64,000 bases of DNA from Thiohalocapsa sp. PB-PSB1 (GCA_016745215.1 CP050890.1:7767001-7831000); one strand, 5' to 3'; positions 52,734 to 62,417 are shown, counted from the first letter of the stretch. Program-made: numbers and translations. The notes: generated from the sequence alone by a model not told the origin.

Positions 52734-53327
52734 ATGAACACACATGGTGTGGATAAAGGCCGTCGGCGCGTGTTGGTCGCGGCCACCAGCGTCGTTGGGG
52801 CCATCGGCGCCGGATTCGTCGCTGTACCTTTTATATCATCAATGAATCCAAGCGCAAAGGCACGGGCCGCTGGCGCTCCAGTAAAAGCTGATGTCAGCAA
52901 GATGGAACCCGGCCAGCTTTTACGCGTCAAATGGCGCGGGCAGCCAATTTGGGTGGTGAAACGAACAGACACCATGCTCGAGGCATTACCGACACTGGAT
53001 CCGATACTTACCGATCCGCAGTCTACCTTGCCTCAGCAACCAGCTTACTGCCAAAACGCAACGCGGTCGATCAATCCGACCTACTTCGTCGCCATCGGCA
53101 TCTGCACCCACCTCGGGTGTTCGCCAACCTATCGTCCGGAGTTTGCCCCAGACGATCTCGGCGCGGAATGGAAGGGGGGTTGGTTTTGTCCTTGCCATGG
53201 CTCCAAGTTTGACTTGGCAGGGCGAGTCTTCAAAGGCGTTCCGGCGCCATCCAACCTCGTGATCCCGAAACATAAATACATCAACGAGACCACCATCCTC
53301 GTCGGTGAGGATGAAGGAGCGGCCTGA
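52734..53327 (+). CDS. petA: Cytochrome bc1 Rieske iron-sulfur subunit
   Basis: A 197-residue protein with an N-terminal twin-arginine-type signal anchor (GRRRVLVAATSVVGAIGAGFVAV) and the 2Fe-2S binding boxes CTHLGC near residue 124 and CPCHGS near 153. It takes electrons from quinol and passes them to cytochrome c1. The ATG at 52734 gives the normal family start; a longer frame to 52620 has no similarity. Its TGA overlaps the petB ATG by one base. Confidence 0.97.
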   Translation: MNTHGVDKGRRRVLVAATSVVGAIGAGFVAVPFISSMNPSAKARAAGAPVKADVSKMEPGQLLRVKWRGQPIWVVKRTDTMLEALPTLDPILTDPQSTLPQQPAYCQNATRSINPTYFVAIGICTHLGCSPTYRPEFAPDDLGAEWKGGWFCPCHGSKFDLAGRVFKGVPAPSNLVIPKHKYINETTILVGEDEGAA

Positions 53328-54574
53328 TGAGCACTGAGAGTATACAGCCGGCGCCAACTGGAGCGCTTGGCTGGTTTGACAAGCGACTTCCAGTCGTGCG
53401 TGTGTGGAATGAACATTTCGCAGAGTACTACGCACCAAAAAACATGGGCTTCTGGTCCTTTTTCGGCTCCCTCGCTATTGTCGTGCTGGTATTGCAGATC
53501 GTCACCGGCATCTGGTTGGCAATGGCCTATAAACCCTCCGCCGCCGATGCCTTCGCATCTGTCGAATACATCATGCGCGACGTGAACTGGGGTTGGCTGA
53601 TTCGCTACATGCACTCCACCGGCGCCTCATTCTTCTTTATCGTGATCTACCTTCATATGTTCCGCGGACTGATGTGGGGCTCGTACAAGAAACCGCGCGA
53701 ATTACTCTGGATGATCGGCGTTGTCATCTATCTAGCGATGATGGCCACCGCGTTCTTTGGCTATTTGCTCCCCTGGGGACAAATGTCGTACTGGGGCGCG
53801 CAGGTTATCGTGAATCTATTTGCAGCCGTACCCGGAATTGGTCCTGATCTCTCGGTATGGGTGCGAGGTGACTATGTTATCTCCGACGTCACGCTGAACC
53901 GATTCTTTGCCTTCCATTTCCTGATTCCCTTCGTCCTTGCCGGTCTCGTATTTCTGCACATCGTTGCACTGCATCGGGTTGGCTCGACTAATCCGGACGG
54001 CATTGAAATCAAGGCAAAAAAGGACGAGAACGGCAAGCCGCTGGATGGCATTCCGTTCCACCCCTACTATACAGTCAAGGATTTAGTGGGCCTCGCCGCC
54101 TTCTTAGCGATTTTCTCAGCTGTCGTCTTCTTTATGCCAGACTTCGGTGGCATCTTCCTCGAGCCGCCAAATTTCCAGCCGGCTAACCCACTGAAGACGC
54201 CTGAGCATATCGCTCCGGTCTGGTACTTCACGCCGTATTACGCAATGTTACGCGCTGTACCTCCGATCGGCGGATCGCAGTTCCCCGGCGTTGTAGTCAT
54301 GTTTGGCGCCATCGGAATCATGTTCTTACTGCCCTGGCTCGATCGCAGTAAAGTCCGTTCCATGCGCTACAAGGGCGCGCTGTCAAAAGCTTTCCTTGCC
54401 GCCTTCGTCGTGTCCTTCGTCGTGCTGGCCTACCTGGGCTTACAACCTTCCAGCGACCTTGCCACCATGATGGCACGCGTCTTTACTATCATCTATTTCG
54501 CCTACTTCCTGCTGATGCCGATCTACACCAAGCTCGAGACAACCAAGCCCGTGCCGGAGAGGGTGACGTCATGA
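53327..54574 (+). CDS. petB: Cytochrome b of the bc1 complex
   Basis: A 415-residue membrane protein with eight or so helices. Heme-ligand histidines appear in YMHSTGASFFFIVIYLHMF and FHFLIPFVLAGLVFLHIVALH, and the quinol-oxidation loop is the PEHIAPVWYFTPYYAMLRA motif (PEWY-type, here PVWY). It carries both b hemes and both quinone sites. It overlaps petA and petC, so the three are co-translated. Confidence 0.97.
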   Translation: MSTESIQPAPTGALGWFDKRLPVVRVWNEHFAEYYAPKNMGFWSFFGSLAIVVLVLQIVTGIWLAMAYKPSAADAFASVEYIMRDVNWGWLIRYMHSTGASFFFIVIYLHMFRGLMWGSYKKPRELLWMIGVVIYLAMMATAFFGYLLPWGQMSYWGAQVIVNLFAAVPGIGPDLSVWVRGDYVISDVTLNRFFAFHFLIPFVLAGLVFLHIVALHRVGSTNPDGIEIKAKKDENGKPLDGIPFHPYYTVKDLVGLAAFLAIFSAVVFFMPDFGGIFLEPPNFQPANPLKTPEHIAPVWYFTPYYAMLRAVPPIGGSQFPGVVVMFGAIGIMFLLPWLDRSKVRSMRYKGALSKAFLAAFVVSFVVLAYLGLQPSSDLATMMARVFTIIYFAYFLLMPIYTKLETTKPVPERVTS

Positions 54575-55338
54575 AACTAGACTTTACCGCTGCCCACCTC
54601 ACAGGCTTGCTGCTGATCGCGCTATTGATTGCTCCTGTAGCCGTATCAGCCGCGGGCGGGCACGGACCTGAGCTCGAGGATGCCAATATCGATCTCAGGG
54701 ACAAAGCCTCACTGCAACGCGGCGCAAAATATTTCACCAATTACTGCTTTGGTTGCCACTCCCTGCAGTACATGCGCTATAACCGCATGGCCGACGACTT
54801 AGGAATTCCCGAGGAGCAGCTGCGCGAAAATCTGATCTTCGGCGACGCTAAGCCAGGTGACCTAATGACAAATGCAATACGGCCGGAGGACGGTAACAAG
54901 TGGTTTGGTACCGCCATCCCGGATCTGACGTTGGTCACCCGCTGGCGCAGTCCGGATTGGGTCTATAGCTACCTAAAGTCGTACTACATCGACGACTCGC
55001 GCCCATACGGAGTCAACAATCTGGTCTTCCCAAAAGTTGGCATGCCACATCCACTGATCCATCTGCAAGGCATCCAAACCCCGGTGTACGCCGATGGCCA
55101 CTCCAGTGAAGCTGGCGCAGCAGAGCATATCGTTGGGCTTGAACTCACCGAACCAGGCCAGCTATCTACGGAGGAGTATGATGCCATGGTTCGCGATCTG
55201 ACTAACTTCCTCACCTATGTCGGTGAGCCCTACAAGCTCGAACGTCGCAGTTTGGGGATTTATGTCCTGCTGTTTTTAGGCGTACTGTTCATCCTCGCCT
55301 ACTACCTGAAAAAGGAGTATTGGAAAGACGTACACTAA
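54571..55338 (+). CDS. petC: Cytochrome c1 of the bc1 complex
   Basis: A 255-residue protein with a signal peptide (LLLIALLIAPVAVSAAG), a c-type heme site CFGCH at residues 59-63, a likely Met ligand in FPKVGMPHPL, and a C-terminal membrane anchor (LGIYVLLFLGVLFILAYYLKKEYW). It hands electrons to soluble c-type cytochromes or HiPIP. Its ATG overlaps the petB stop. Confidence 0.97.
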   Translation: MKLDFTAAHLTGLLLIALLIAPVAVSAAGGHGPELEDANIDLRDKASLQRGAKYFTNYCFGCHSLQYMRYNRMADDLGIPEEQLRENLIFGDAKPGDLMTNAIRPEDGNKWFGTAIPDLTLVTRWRSPDWVYSYLKSYYIDDSRPYGVNNLVFPKVGMPHPLIHLQGIQTPVYADGHSSEAGAAEHIVGLELTEPGQLSTEEYDAMVRDLTNFLTYVGEPYKLERRSLGIYVLLFLGVLFILAYYLKKEYWKDVH

Positions 55339-55602
55339 TTGGCTCCTTCGAGCCATGGTCAGCCTAGCTGCAGAACGCGCATGGATGCGCCAATTTCTCC
55401 TAAAGATAAAAAAGGTGTATGCTTCCGGGATGCGGCGGCATACTTGGGACGCTCAGAATCATGTCTCGAGCACAATGCTTAGAGCACCTTATGCTTAATG
55501 CCGTATCCCAACCCGACCCGGCGAATGAACGAGCTGGTTAACAGCAGCCGGGCGGCCTTTCCAACGGACCCTTAGCCGGCGGCTGCAAGCTGACATGCGA
55601 AC

Positions 55603-56208
55603 ATGACTCTCTTCTCAGACCCCACTTGTCCTTATTGTCATCGCGTGCGGATGGTACTTTCCGAGAAGAAAATCTCTGTTGGCGTCGTCGATGTGGACGC
55701 CCATAATTTGCCGAGCGAAGTAAAAGAAGCAAATCCTTACGGCACCGTTCCAACCCTTGTCGATCGGGATCTGCGGCTATACGAATCGCAGATTATCATG
55801 GAATATCTGGATGAGCGTTTCCCGCATCCGCCGCTGTTGCCGGTTGATCCGGTCGCTCGGGCTAATGCGCGGCTCTTCATGTATCGCATCGACCGTGACT
55901 GGTATAGCTTGATGCGCCAAATTGTACACGGCAGCGACACCGATGCGGCACGTGCACGTGCGGAATTACGCGACAGCCTAGCCACGACCTCGCCATTGTT
56001 TGGTGCTAACAGATTCTTCATGAACGAGGAATTCTCATTGGTCGATTGCTGTATTGCCCCTCTGTTATGGCGGTTGCCGGTGCTCGGGGTGGATCTGCCA
56101 GGCTCCGCCATCGATCTTACTCACTATGCAACCCGTATGTTCGAATGGCCCTCCTTCCGCTTGAGTCTTACCGAGGCCGAGCGCGAAATGGTCGCAGATC
56201 TTACCTAA
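55603..56208 (+). CDS. sspA: Stringent starvation protein A
   Basis: A 201-residue glutathione-transferase-fold protein: thioredoxin-like N-terminus (MTLFSDPTCPYCHRVRMVLSEK), PYGTVPTLVDRDLRLYESQIIMEYLDERFPHPPLLP and an all-helical C-terminal domain. SspA binds RNA polymerase rather than glutathione. The N-terminal CPYC here has two Cys where E. coli SspA has none, a difference seen in some relatives. It follows petC in the order common in gammaproteobacteria, after a 264-bp gap. Confidence 0.93.
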   Translation: MTLFSDPTCPYCHRVRMVLSEKKISVGVVDVDAHNLPSEVKEANPYGTVPTLVDRDLRLYESQIIMEYLDERFPHPPLLPVDPVARANARLFMYRIDRDWYSLMRQIVHGSDTDAARARAELRDSLATTSPLFGANRFFMNEEFSLVDCCIAPLLWRLPVLGVDLPGSAIDLTHYATRMFEWPSFRLSLTEAEREMVADLT

Positions 56209-56293
56209 TCCTTGTGTAACAGTCTCTGATCAGCTTATCCTACCGATCTATTTGTCCGACCATCCCCTTTAGCCATCGTCCGAGGAATCCCCG

Positions 56294-56698
56294 ATGACCT
56301 CGAACCGACCCTACCTGATTCGAGCTTTGTACGAATGGATCATCGACAACGATTTGACCCCGCACTTGATTGTCGATGCTGAATATCCGGCCGCAGTTGT
56401 GCCGAGAGCATTTGTCGACGATGGTCGCATCGTCCTCAACATCGCACCCCTTGCAGTGCACGCCCTGCAGATGGATAACGACAGCATTCGCTTCTCCGCA
56501 CGCTTTGGTGGATCGCCCTTTGCTGTGACCTTACCACCCCGCGCGGTACTCGGTGTCTACGCTCGGGAAAACGGGCAAGGGATGTTATTTCCGGATGAAG
56601 AGCCTGCCGCCGATGATGCATCCCAGGTTTCCTCTGATGCCGGCAGCGATACCGAGGATAAAAAGCCGGCTCGGCCAACATTGCGCGTAATCAAATAG
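56294..56698 (+). CDS. sspB: ClpXP adaptor / stringent starvation protein B
   Basis: A 134-residue protein with the SspB fold region (PYLIRALYEWIIDNDLTPHLIV; VLNIAPLAVHALQMDNDSIRFSARFGG), an acidic linker and the C-terminal ClpX-binding motif RPTLRVIK. It delivers ssrA-tagged proteins to ClpXP. GAGGA precedes the ATG; it follows sspA by 85 bp. Confidence 0.95.
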   Translation: MTSNRPYLIRALYEWIIDNDLTPHLIVDAEYPAAVVPRAFVDDGRIVLNIAPLAVHALQMDNDSIRFSARFGGSPFAVTLPPRAVLGVYARENGQGMLFPDEEPAADDASQVSSDAGSDTEDKKPARPTLRVIK

Positions 56699-56887
56699 AC
56701 AAACCAAGCATTCTCAGCCAATCCCGCCTTTGCGACCGCCATCAATCGTAGAATTTACGATCGATCCTGGCGTTCGGTCCATCACGCATGCTTGACAGGG
56801 TTTTTGTTAGGCAGCGGGTCGGCTCCGAAGGAAGATCCATCGTCCCGACCGACCGCTTTCTTTTTCCGCTGAACCTCGGAGTATGCC

Positions 56888-57925
56888 GTGGATATCGCTG
56901 AACTACTCGCTTTTAGCGCCAAGAATAAGGCTTCCGATCTGCATTTATCTGCGGGCCTGCCGCCGATGATCCGCGTGGACGGCGATATGCGCCGCATCAA
57001 CGTGCCGCCTTTGGAGCATCGCGTAGTACACAATCTAATTTACGACATCATGAACGACAAGCAGCGCAAGGACTACGAGGAATTCCTAGAAACCGACTTC
57101 TCGTTCGAAATCCCTGGCGTTGCCCGTTTCCGAGTCAATGCCTACAATCAACAGCGCGGTGCCGCAGCCGTATTCAGAACAATCCCATCCAAGGTACTGA
57201 CCCTGGAAGATTTGAACGCGCCAGAATTTTTCAAAAAAATCGTCGACGTGCCGCGTGGCATAGTGTTGGTGACGGGACCGACCGGCTCAGGTAAGTCCAC
57301 CACCTTGGCAGCTATGCTCGACCATGTGAACGACAACAAATACGCTCACATCCTGACCATTGAGGATCCGATCGAATTCGTGCATACAAGCAAGAAATGT
57401 TTAATCAACCAGCGTGAGGTTCATCGCGACACTCTCGGCTTCAGCGAGGCCCTGCGATCGGCCCTTCGACAAGATCCTGATATCATTTTGGTGGGCGAGA
57501 TGCGCGACTTAGAGACGATTCGCCTGGCCTTGACCGCGGCCGAGACCGGCCATCTGGTATTCGGCACCCTGCATACCAGTTCGGCAGCAAAGACCATCGA
57601 TCGCATTGTCGACGTGTTTCCAGCGGCCGAAAAAACCATGGTTCGCTCCATGTTATCGGGGTCCCTACGTTCAGTGATCTCGCAGGCGCTGTTGAAAAAG
57701 ACCAATGGAGGGCGTATTGCGGCTCACGAGATCATGGTGGGTACTCCCGCCATTCGTAATTTGATTCGCGAGGACAAGGTGGCACAAATGTACTCGTCTA
57801 TCCAGACCGGACAGGCACATGGCATGCAGACCCTGGATCAATGTCTGACCGATCTGGTCAAAAAAGGCTTGGTCTCTAAGGCAGACGCGCGGAGTAAGGC
57901 ACAAAACAAAGAAGTGTTTAATTAG
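56888..57925 (+). CDS. pilT: Type IV pilus retraction ATPase PilT
   Basis: A 345-residue hexameric ATPase starting with GTG (56888), supported by the family N-terminus VDIAELLAFSAKNKASDLHLSAG. Walker A TGPTGSGKST is near residue 130, the Asp box EDPIEFVH follows, and AIRNLIREDKVAQMYSSIQTG is the retraction-specific C-terminal AIRNLIRE motif. It powers pilus disassembly. pilU lies 124 bp downstream. Confidence 0.96.
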   Translation: MDIAELLAFSAKNKASDLHLSAGLPPMIRVDGDMRRINVPPLEHRVVHNLIYDIMNDKQRKDYEEFLETDFSFEIPGVARFRVNAYNQQRGAAAVFRTIPSKVLTLEDLNAPEFFKKIVDVPRGIVLVTGPTGSGKSTTLAAMLDHVNDNKYAHILTIEDPIEFVHTSKKCLINQREVHRDTLGFSEALRSALRQDPDIILVGEMRDLETIRLALTAAETGHLVFGTLHTSSAAKTIDRIVDVFPAAEKTMVRSMLSGSLRSVISQALLKKTNGGRIAAHEIMVGTPAIRNLIREDKVAQMYSSIQTGQAHGMQTLDQCLTDLVKKGLVSKADARSKAQNKEVFN

Positions 57926-58049
57926 GTTGCCTGCTTCCCAGTCAAGCCCTTTTCAATTCTGCCCCCAACCAACTCCGCAATGCTTTGTCACATCATCGAC
58001 AAGCCCTGAGAATCGAATGGCTGACAACTGAACGCCCAAGAACTGAACA

Positions 58050-59390
58050 ATGGACCTCGACAATCTGCTCAAAATGATGGCTAAGGAGAGAGCATCAGAT
58101 CTCTTTATTACATCAGGACGCTCGCCAAGCATCAAAGTCGACGGCGTGATCAAATCGGTGAACACGGAAATATTGACGCCAGAGGAGACCAAAAAGGCCA
58201 CTCTTGATGTGATGACCCCGAAACAGCGGCAGGAATTTGAAGAAACAAACGAGTGTCAGTTCGCCATCCATGTCTGGGGTACCGGACGTTTTCGCATCAG
58301 CGCTTTTGTGCAGCGCAACGCCATCGGCATGGTCATCAGACGCATCGAGACTCGCATACCCACCCTCGAGGAACTACGACTGCCTGATTCGCTGCGCCAT
58401 CTATGTATGCACAAGAGCGGTATCGTCATCTTCGCGGGCGGCACCGGTGCAGGTAAATCCTCTACTTTGGCGGCGCTGATGGGCTATCGCAATCGCATGA
58501 CCACAGGCCACATCATCTCCATTGAGGACCCCATCGAATTTATGCATGAGCATGACGGCTGCATTATCACCCAACGCGAGGTGGGCGTGGACACACAGTC
58601 CTACGAGGTAGCGTTGAGAAATACCTTGCGACAGGCCCCGGATGTGATTCTGATCGGCGAAATTCGCACGGCCGAGATCATGCGCTATGCAATCGCTTTC
58701 TCCGAGACTGGCCATCTTGTGCTGACAACCATGCATGCGAATACCGCAAATCAGGCGTTGGAACGGATCATCAACTTTTTCCCCCAGGAGACCCATCATC
58801 AAATTTTAATGGATCTATCGCAAACTTTGCATGCCGTGGTTGCGCAACAGTTGGTCATGCAAAAAGATGGCAGTGGGCGGCGTGCCGTGGTGGAGGTATT
58901 GCTTAACACGCCTCGCTGCTCCGACATCATTCGCAAAGGCGAACTTTATAAGCTCAAAGAACTGATGGCCAATTCCGGCGAGCAGGGCATGATTACCTTC
59001 GATCAGACCTTGTTCGACTTGCTGCAGCAGGACGTTATCAGCTATGAGGAGGCACTGAGATACGCCGATTCGGCCAACGAATTGCGGCTCATGGTCAAGC
59101 TCAAGGGCAATCCGGATGTGGTCAACGAACTCGCCGAAAGAGCCGAAGATATCTATCTGGTTGGTGACAGCAGTGATAACGTTTATTCGCCCTCGGCACA
59201 ACGAGCCACCGCGCAGCCAGCGGAAAAAGCCCAACCAACTCCAAAACCGGCTTTCAAGCCTAACGCAAAGGCACCTGTGAGCCAATCTTCAGAGAAACCA
59301 TCGGACAAACCTAAAAAAGAACCCACAGACTCAGCCTCAAAGAAGCCCATAAAAAAATCCGCGGCAGATCTTCCAAAGCTCAAGCTCTAG
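58050..59390 (+). CDS. pilU: PilT-dependent retraction ATPase PilU with basic C-terminal tail
   Basis: A 446-residue ATPase with Walker A GGTGAGKSST near residue 130, EDPIEFMHEHDGCIITQREVG and the C-terminal motif CSDIIRKGELYKLKELM. The catalytic part ends near residue 370, where most PilU proteins stop. The remaining ~70 residues are Lys/Pro/Ala/Ser-rich (QPAEKAQPTPKPAFKP, ending KSAADLPKLKL), an extension not usual in the family. It assists PilT in forceful retraction. Confidence 0.95.
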   Translation: MDLDNLLKMMAKERASDLFITSGRSPSIKVDGVIKSVNTEILTPEETKKATLDVMTPKQRQEFEETNECQFAIHVWGTGRFRISAFVQRNAIGMVIRRIETRIPTLEELRLPDSLRHLCMHKSGIVIFAGGTGAGKSSTLAALMGYRNRMTTGHIISIEDPIEFMHEHDGCIITQREVGVDTQSYEVALRNTLRQAPDVILIGEIRTAEIMRYAIAFSETGHLVLTTMHANTANQALERIINFFPQETHHQILMDLSQTLHAVVAQQLVMQKDGSGRRAVVEVLLNTPRCSDIIRKGELYKLKELMANSGEQGMITFDQTLFDLLQQDVISYEEALRYADSANELRLMVKLKGNPDVVNELAERAEDIYLVGDSSDNVYSPSAQRATAQPAEKAQPTPKPAFKPNAKAPVSQSSEKPSDKPKKEPTDSASKKPIKKSAADLPKLKL

Positions 59391-59872
59391 CTCTTTTCGG
59401 CAGCGTGCTGCGCGTCTCCACGGTGAATTAAGGCGATTTCTGTGGAGAAACATACCTCTGGCTTGTCTTCTCCTCTGGTATCAACGTTGCGACAACCCGC
59501 CCATAGGGCAACGATGGGCGGATTGCCGCTTCGCGAAGGCGAACGAGAATCCGGTGCCAGTCGGTCTGTTTCTCTCCGGCAATCGCCTAATGTATTATAG
59601 ACGCCCAGGTGGTGAGCGCGCTGCACTCATCCTCTTAGTGCTCTGCTGCGGAAGTCGCGAGACCGTTTGCAGTCGTTGTCATCATCGTGGTCGTCATCGA
59701 TAACCCACGATGAACGATCACGATTAAGACAACGACAAACAGCAGAGACGGTAGCGGGACATCCGCACCGCTGCGCTAGTAAACCAATACATTCACCATT
59801 TCCGAGCCGCGACACGAGCCCGTAAGGGTTTGGAGATGCCGAGATAACGCGCTTTACCCCTGATGCCGCCCC
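59391..59872. other. Intergenic region with repeats between pilU and hslO
   Basis: About 480 bp. It contains a short hairpin GCCCATAGGGCAACGATGGGC (59500-59520), the inverted 23-bp motif at 59568-59590 and MITE-like copy D. No gene was found. Confidence 0.6.
59636..59780 (+). repeat. MITE-like ~145-bp dispersed repeat, copy D
   Basis: A full-length copy in the same orientation as copy A, starting TAGTGCTCTGCTGCGGAAGT and ending CCGCACCGCTGCGCTAGT. The minus-strand open frame crossing it shares RDFRSRAL with one crossing copy B only because the DNA is shared. Confidence 0.8.
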
Positions 59873-60790
59873 TCAATGCTGCCTAACGTGGATGTCGGCA
59901 GGAATTACCGATTCTGCAAAAAGCTCTTGTACATCAACAGCATCAAAACGATAGTTACGGTTACAGAATTCACAGGTCGCGCCAACGCTGCCTTGCTCCT
60001 CGAGGATATCATCAACCTCGGTGCGTCCAATTGCGCGCAATGTGTCGGCAATGCGAATACGCGAGCAGCTACAGCGAAATGCCACGGGTTCGGGCTCGAA
60101 CAGACGCACTTCTTCTTCGTGAAATAGGCGCAATAGCAGGTCTTGTGCTTTCAGGTCGAGCAATTCCCGCTCACTGAGGGTATCGGCAAGCAGCGTGGTA
60201 CGGTGCCAGCCATCATGATCTAAGACCCGGTTTGTTGGCGGAGATTGGCTGTTATTATCCCCGGTGTTTCCCGGCATCTGCTGCAGCATCATGCCCGCTG
60301 CCCGCTGCCCATCTACGGCGAGCCACAGACGTGTCGGCAATTGTTCCGAGGCGCCAAAGTAGGCCTCGAGTGCAGCCCTGAGGCTGCTGCCCTGCAGCGG
60401 AACGATGCCTTGGTAGCGTTCGCCGCGAAGCGGATCAAGGGTCAACACCAGATGACCATCGCCGAATTGTTGCTCGAGATCCCCATAGGGGACCTCATCG
60501 CTCCAACGAGCCAAGCCCCGCACAGTTCGGTTGTGTGTGGCCTGCGTAACGAGTGTCCGCAGCGGCCCCTTCCCCCGCGCCTGAAGAATGAGCGAACCCT
60601 CGAATTTCAATGTGGCAGTTAATAATAACACCGCAGCCAAAGCCTCGCCGAGTGGGCGTTGGACTGGGCCAGGGTAGGGATGGCGCTCCAGCACGGCGCG
60701 GAAACTGGCATCCAGATAGACCAATTCGCCGCGTACTCCGGTGCGCTCGAAGAGGAAACGGTACAGACTATCGGAATCTTGCTTCATCAT
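59873..60790 (-). CDS. hslO: Redox-regulated chaperone Hsp33
   Basis: A 305-residue protein with the Hsp33 N-terminal domain (FLFERTGVRGELVYLDASF; ARGKGPLRTLVTQATHNRTVRGLARW) and the C-terminal zinc redox switch, FRCSCSR (C-x-C) and CEFC (C-x-x-C). Oxidation releases zinc and turns on holdase activity. The double Met start (MMKQDSD) is unambiguous. It is a single gene between two repeat-bearing gaps. Confidence 0.96.
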   Translation of the reverse strand: MMKQDSDSLYRFLFERTGVRGELVYLDASFRAVLERHPYPGPVQRPLGEALAAVLLLTATLKFEGSLILQARGKGPLRTLVTQATHNRTVRGLARWSDEVPYGDLEQQFGDGHLVLTLDPLRGERYQGIVPLQGSSLRAALEAYFGASEQLPTRLWLAVDGQRAAGMMLQQMPGNTGDNNSQSPPTNRVLDHDGWHRTTLLADTLSERELLDLKAQDLLLRLFHEEEVRLFEPEPVAFRCSCSRIRIADTLRAIGRTEVDDILEEQGSVGATCEFCNRNYRFDAVDVQELFAESVIPADIHVRQH

Positions 60791-61112
60791 TCGCTCAAGA
60801 ATATGGCTGTAATCATTCGTTCAGAAGTGTAACTGTTGCCTATGCAATACAAGCCATGATGGGGTGGCATAATCTTTGGTGGTGGTTAATATGCTGGGTG
60901 AGCGCATCACGACAAGCACAATTTGTCAACCCGACTGGTTAACCCGCAGCAATTCCCGCTGTGTACGAGCGGGATCGCCCGAGCGCGGCGCGAGCGCGTG
61001 TGGAAACCGCACAGGCGAACACAGGCTTCGCCACGAGACGACGCTGTTGTTCTGGCTGGCTGTTTGGTTACCCTCAAGACGTTCTTCAAGCACATTCGTT
61101 CACGGCCGTCGA
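60791..61112. other. Intergenic region upstream of hslO
   Basis: About 320 bp with the hslO promoter and GC-rich sequence near 60985-61000 (CGCGGCGCGAGCGCG). No gene or repeat was recognised. Confidence 0.5.
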
Positions 61113-62417
61113 CTAGGAGGTGTCAGGCGGCAAGGGCAGCAGTGGCGGCTGGATAATGGAGCGATAGAGCGTGTCCCAATCGGGAATCAGGCAGAGATCG
61201 AAGCGCGCACGCAGTTTGCGCCACAAGCGCGTCTTGCTCTGCGCCGCCGTTAAGGCGGCCTGGAACAGCCGGCAGCCGCGCTGTTGGATCTGATCGATCA
61301 GAAACGCCAGCATCATCAGATGCATGAGCACGGTTCTGAGGTTGTTGTTGCCGTGACCGAAGTTGTGCTCGAAGTGATAGCCTTGGTTCTCGAGGGTGTT
61401 GAAGGTTTCGTTTTCGACTTTCCAGCGTGCGCGGGCTCCTCGCATCAGCGTCATGAGGTTGCTGTCATCAATGGTGAAATCGGTGACCCAGGAGAAGTGG
61501 GTGACCTTGCCGTCCGGGGTGTGTTCCCAGTACTCGAGGAAATTGACCTCGAGGTCGAAGTTGGACTCGTTCAGCGGTGCGCCGTTGAGATAGCGGAAAC
61601 GGTGACGTACCCCCTTGGCGTCGGTGAACTCGACCTCGCGCGTCTCGGGCGTGGCGGCTACCCAATCGAACAAGTAGGTGTGATCGCTCGGCTTGGCGCC
61701 GAGGATGAAGCGCAGATCGAGTGCCTGCAACTGGCGGATGTGCGGGGCATTGGAAGCGAGGCCGTCTTCGACGACGATCAGCTTCAGATGCGGATGCGCG
61801 CGGCGCAGGTCCGCCAGCAGGCGCTTGGCGGCGTTGCGCTCGCAGTCATTCTTGCGCGCGCCGTCTTGCTCGAGGATCGGCTCGGGCGCCAGCGGGAACA
61901 CCTCGCTGTGATCGAGGTGTACCAGCACCGCCCCGAGCATCTGGTGATAGTAGGTCGTGGTGCCGTTGCGGTGGTGCTTCTCCCCGCACTGCGGGCAATG
62001 CACCTTGGTCGAGGAGAAATACCCGGTGCCGTCGAGTGAGAGCAGGTAATGGCCATCAAGGTATTCAAACCCCTCCAGCCCCTTGCCGCGCTGCAGGTCT
62101 GCAAACAGCGCCTTGTACAGCGGGAGCAACTGGCTCGGATCGAATGCATCGAGACGTTCGCGAAAGCGGGTGTCGCTTGGTGCCCGTTCGATCCCGTAGA
62201 GCGCGTGCAGATTCGCCCGCGTGGTCTCTTCCCGACTGTCGTGCTCGAATTGCAGCAGCGAAGGATACTTCAGCCCGAACAACGCCAGTCCCGACATCAG
62301 ATAATCGACCAGCGTAATCTTGCCATCGCACGGGTCGGGAATCTTCGCAAAAAACCGCCGCGCCTTGTTCAGCAGCCCGGCGGCGCTGAGTTGTTTGCGT
62401 GAAATCGGAGCACTCAT
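61113..62417 (-). CDS. IS4-superfamily DDE transposase
   Basis: A 434-residue protein with candidate DDE residues in LLSLDGTGYFSS (Asp), LKLIVVEDGLASN (Asp) and RARWKVENETFNTLENQGYHFEH (Glu, the Y-x(2)-R/ENE type region of IS4-like enzymes). A CPQC motif follows the first Asp, and the protein appears intact. Terminal inverted repeats could not be located within 100 bp on either side, so the IS borders are not called. The gene is GC-rich like the host, suggesting long residence or a related donor. Confidence 0.85.
   Translation of the reverse strand: MSAPISRKQLSAAGLLNKARRFFAKIPDPCDGKITLVDYLMSGLALFGLKYPSLLQFEHDSREETTRANLHALYGIERAPSDTRFRERLDAFDPSQLLPLYKALFADLQRGKGLEGFEYLDGHYLLSLDGTGYFSSTKVHCPQCGEKHHRNGTTTYYHQMLGAVLVHLDHSEVFPLAPEPILEQDGARKNDCERNAAKRLLADLRRAHPHLKLIVVEDGLASNAPHIRQLQALDLRFILGAKPSDHTYLFDWVAATPETREVEFTDAKGVRHRFRYLNGAPLNESNFDLEVNFLEYWEHTPDGKVTHFSWVTDFTIDDSNLMTLMRGARARWKVENETFNTLENQGYHFEHNFGHGNNNLRTVLMHLMMLAFLIDQIQQRGCRLFQAALTAAQSKTRLWRKLRARFDLCLIPDWDTLYRSIIQPPLLPLPPDTS

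Noticed and set aside
60907..61095. Small frame between hslO and the transposase
   Set aside because: There is no similarity, it is Arg/Ser-rich, and no ribosome site; taken as chance.
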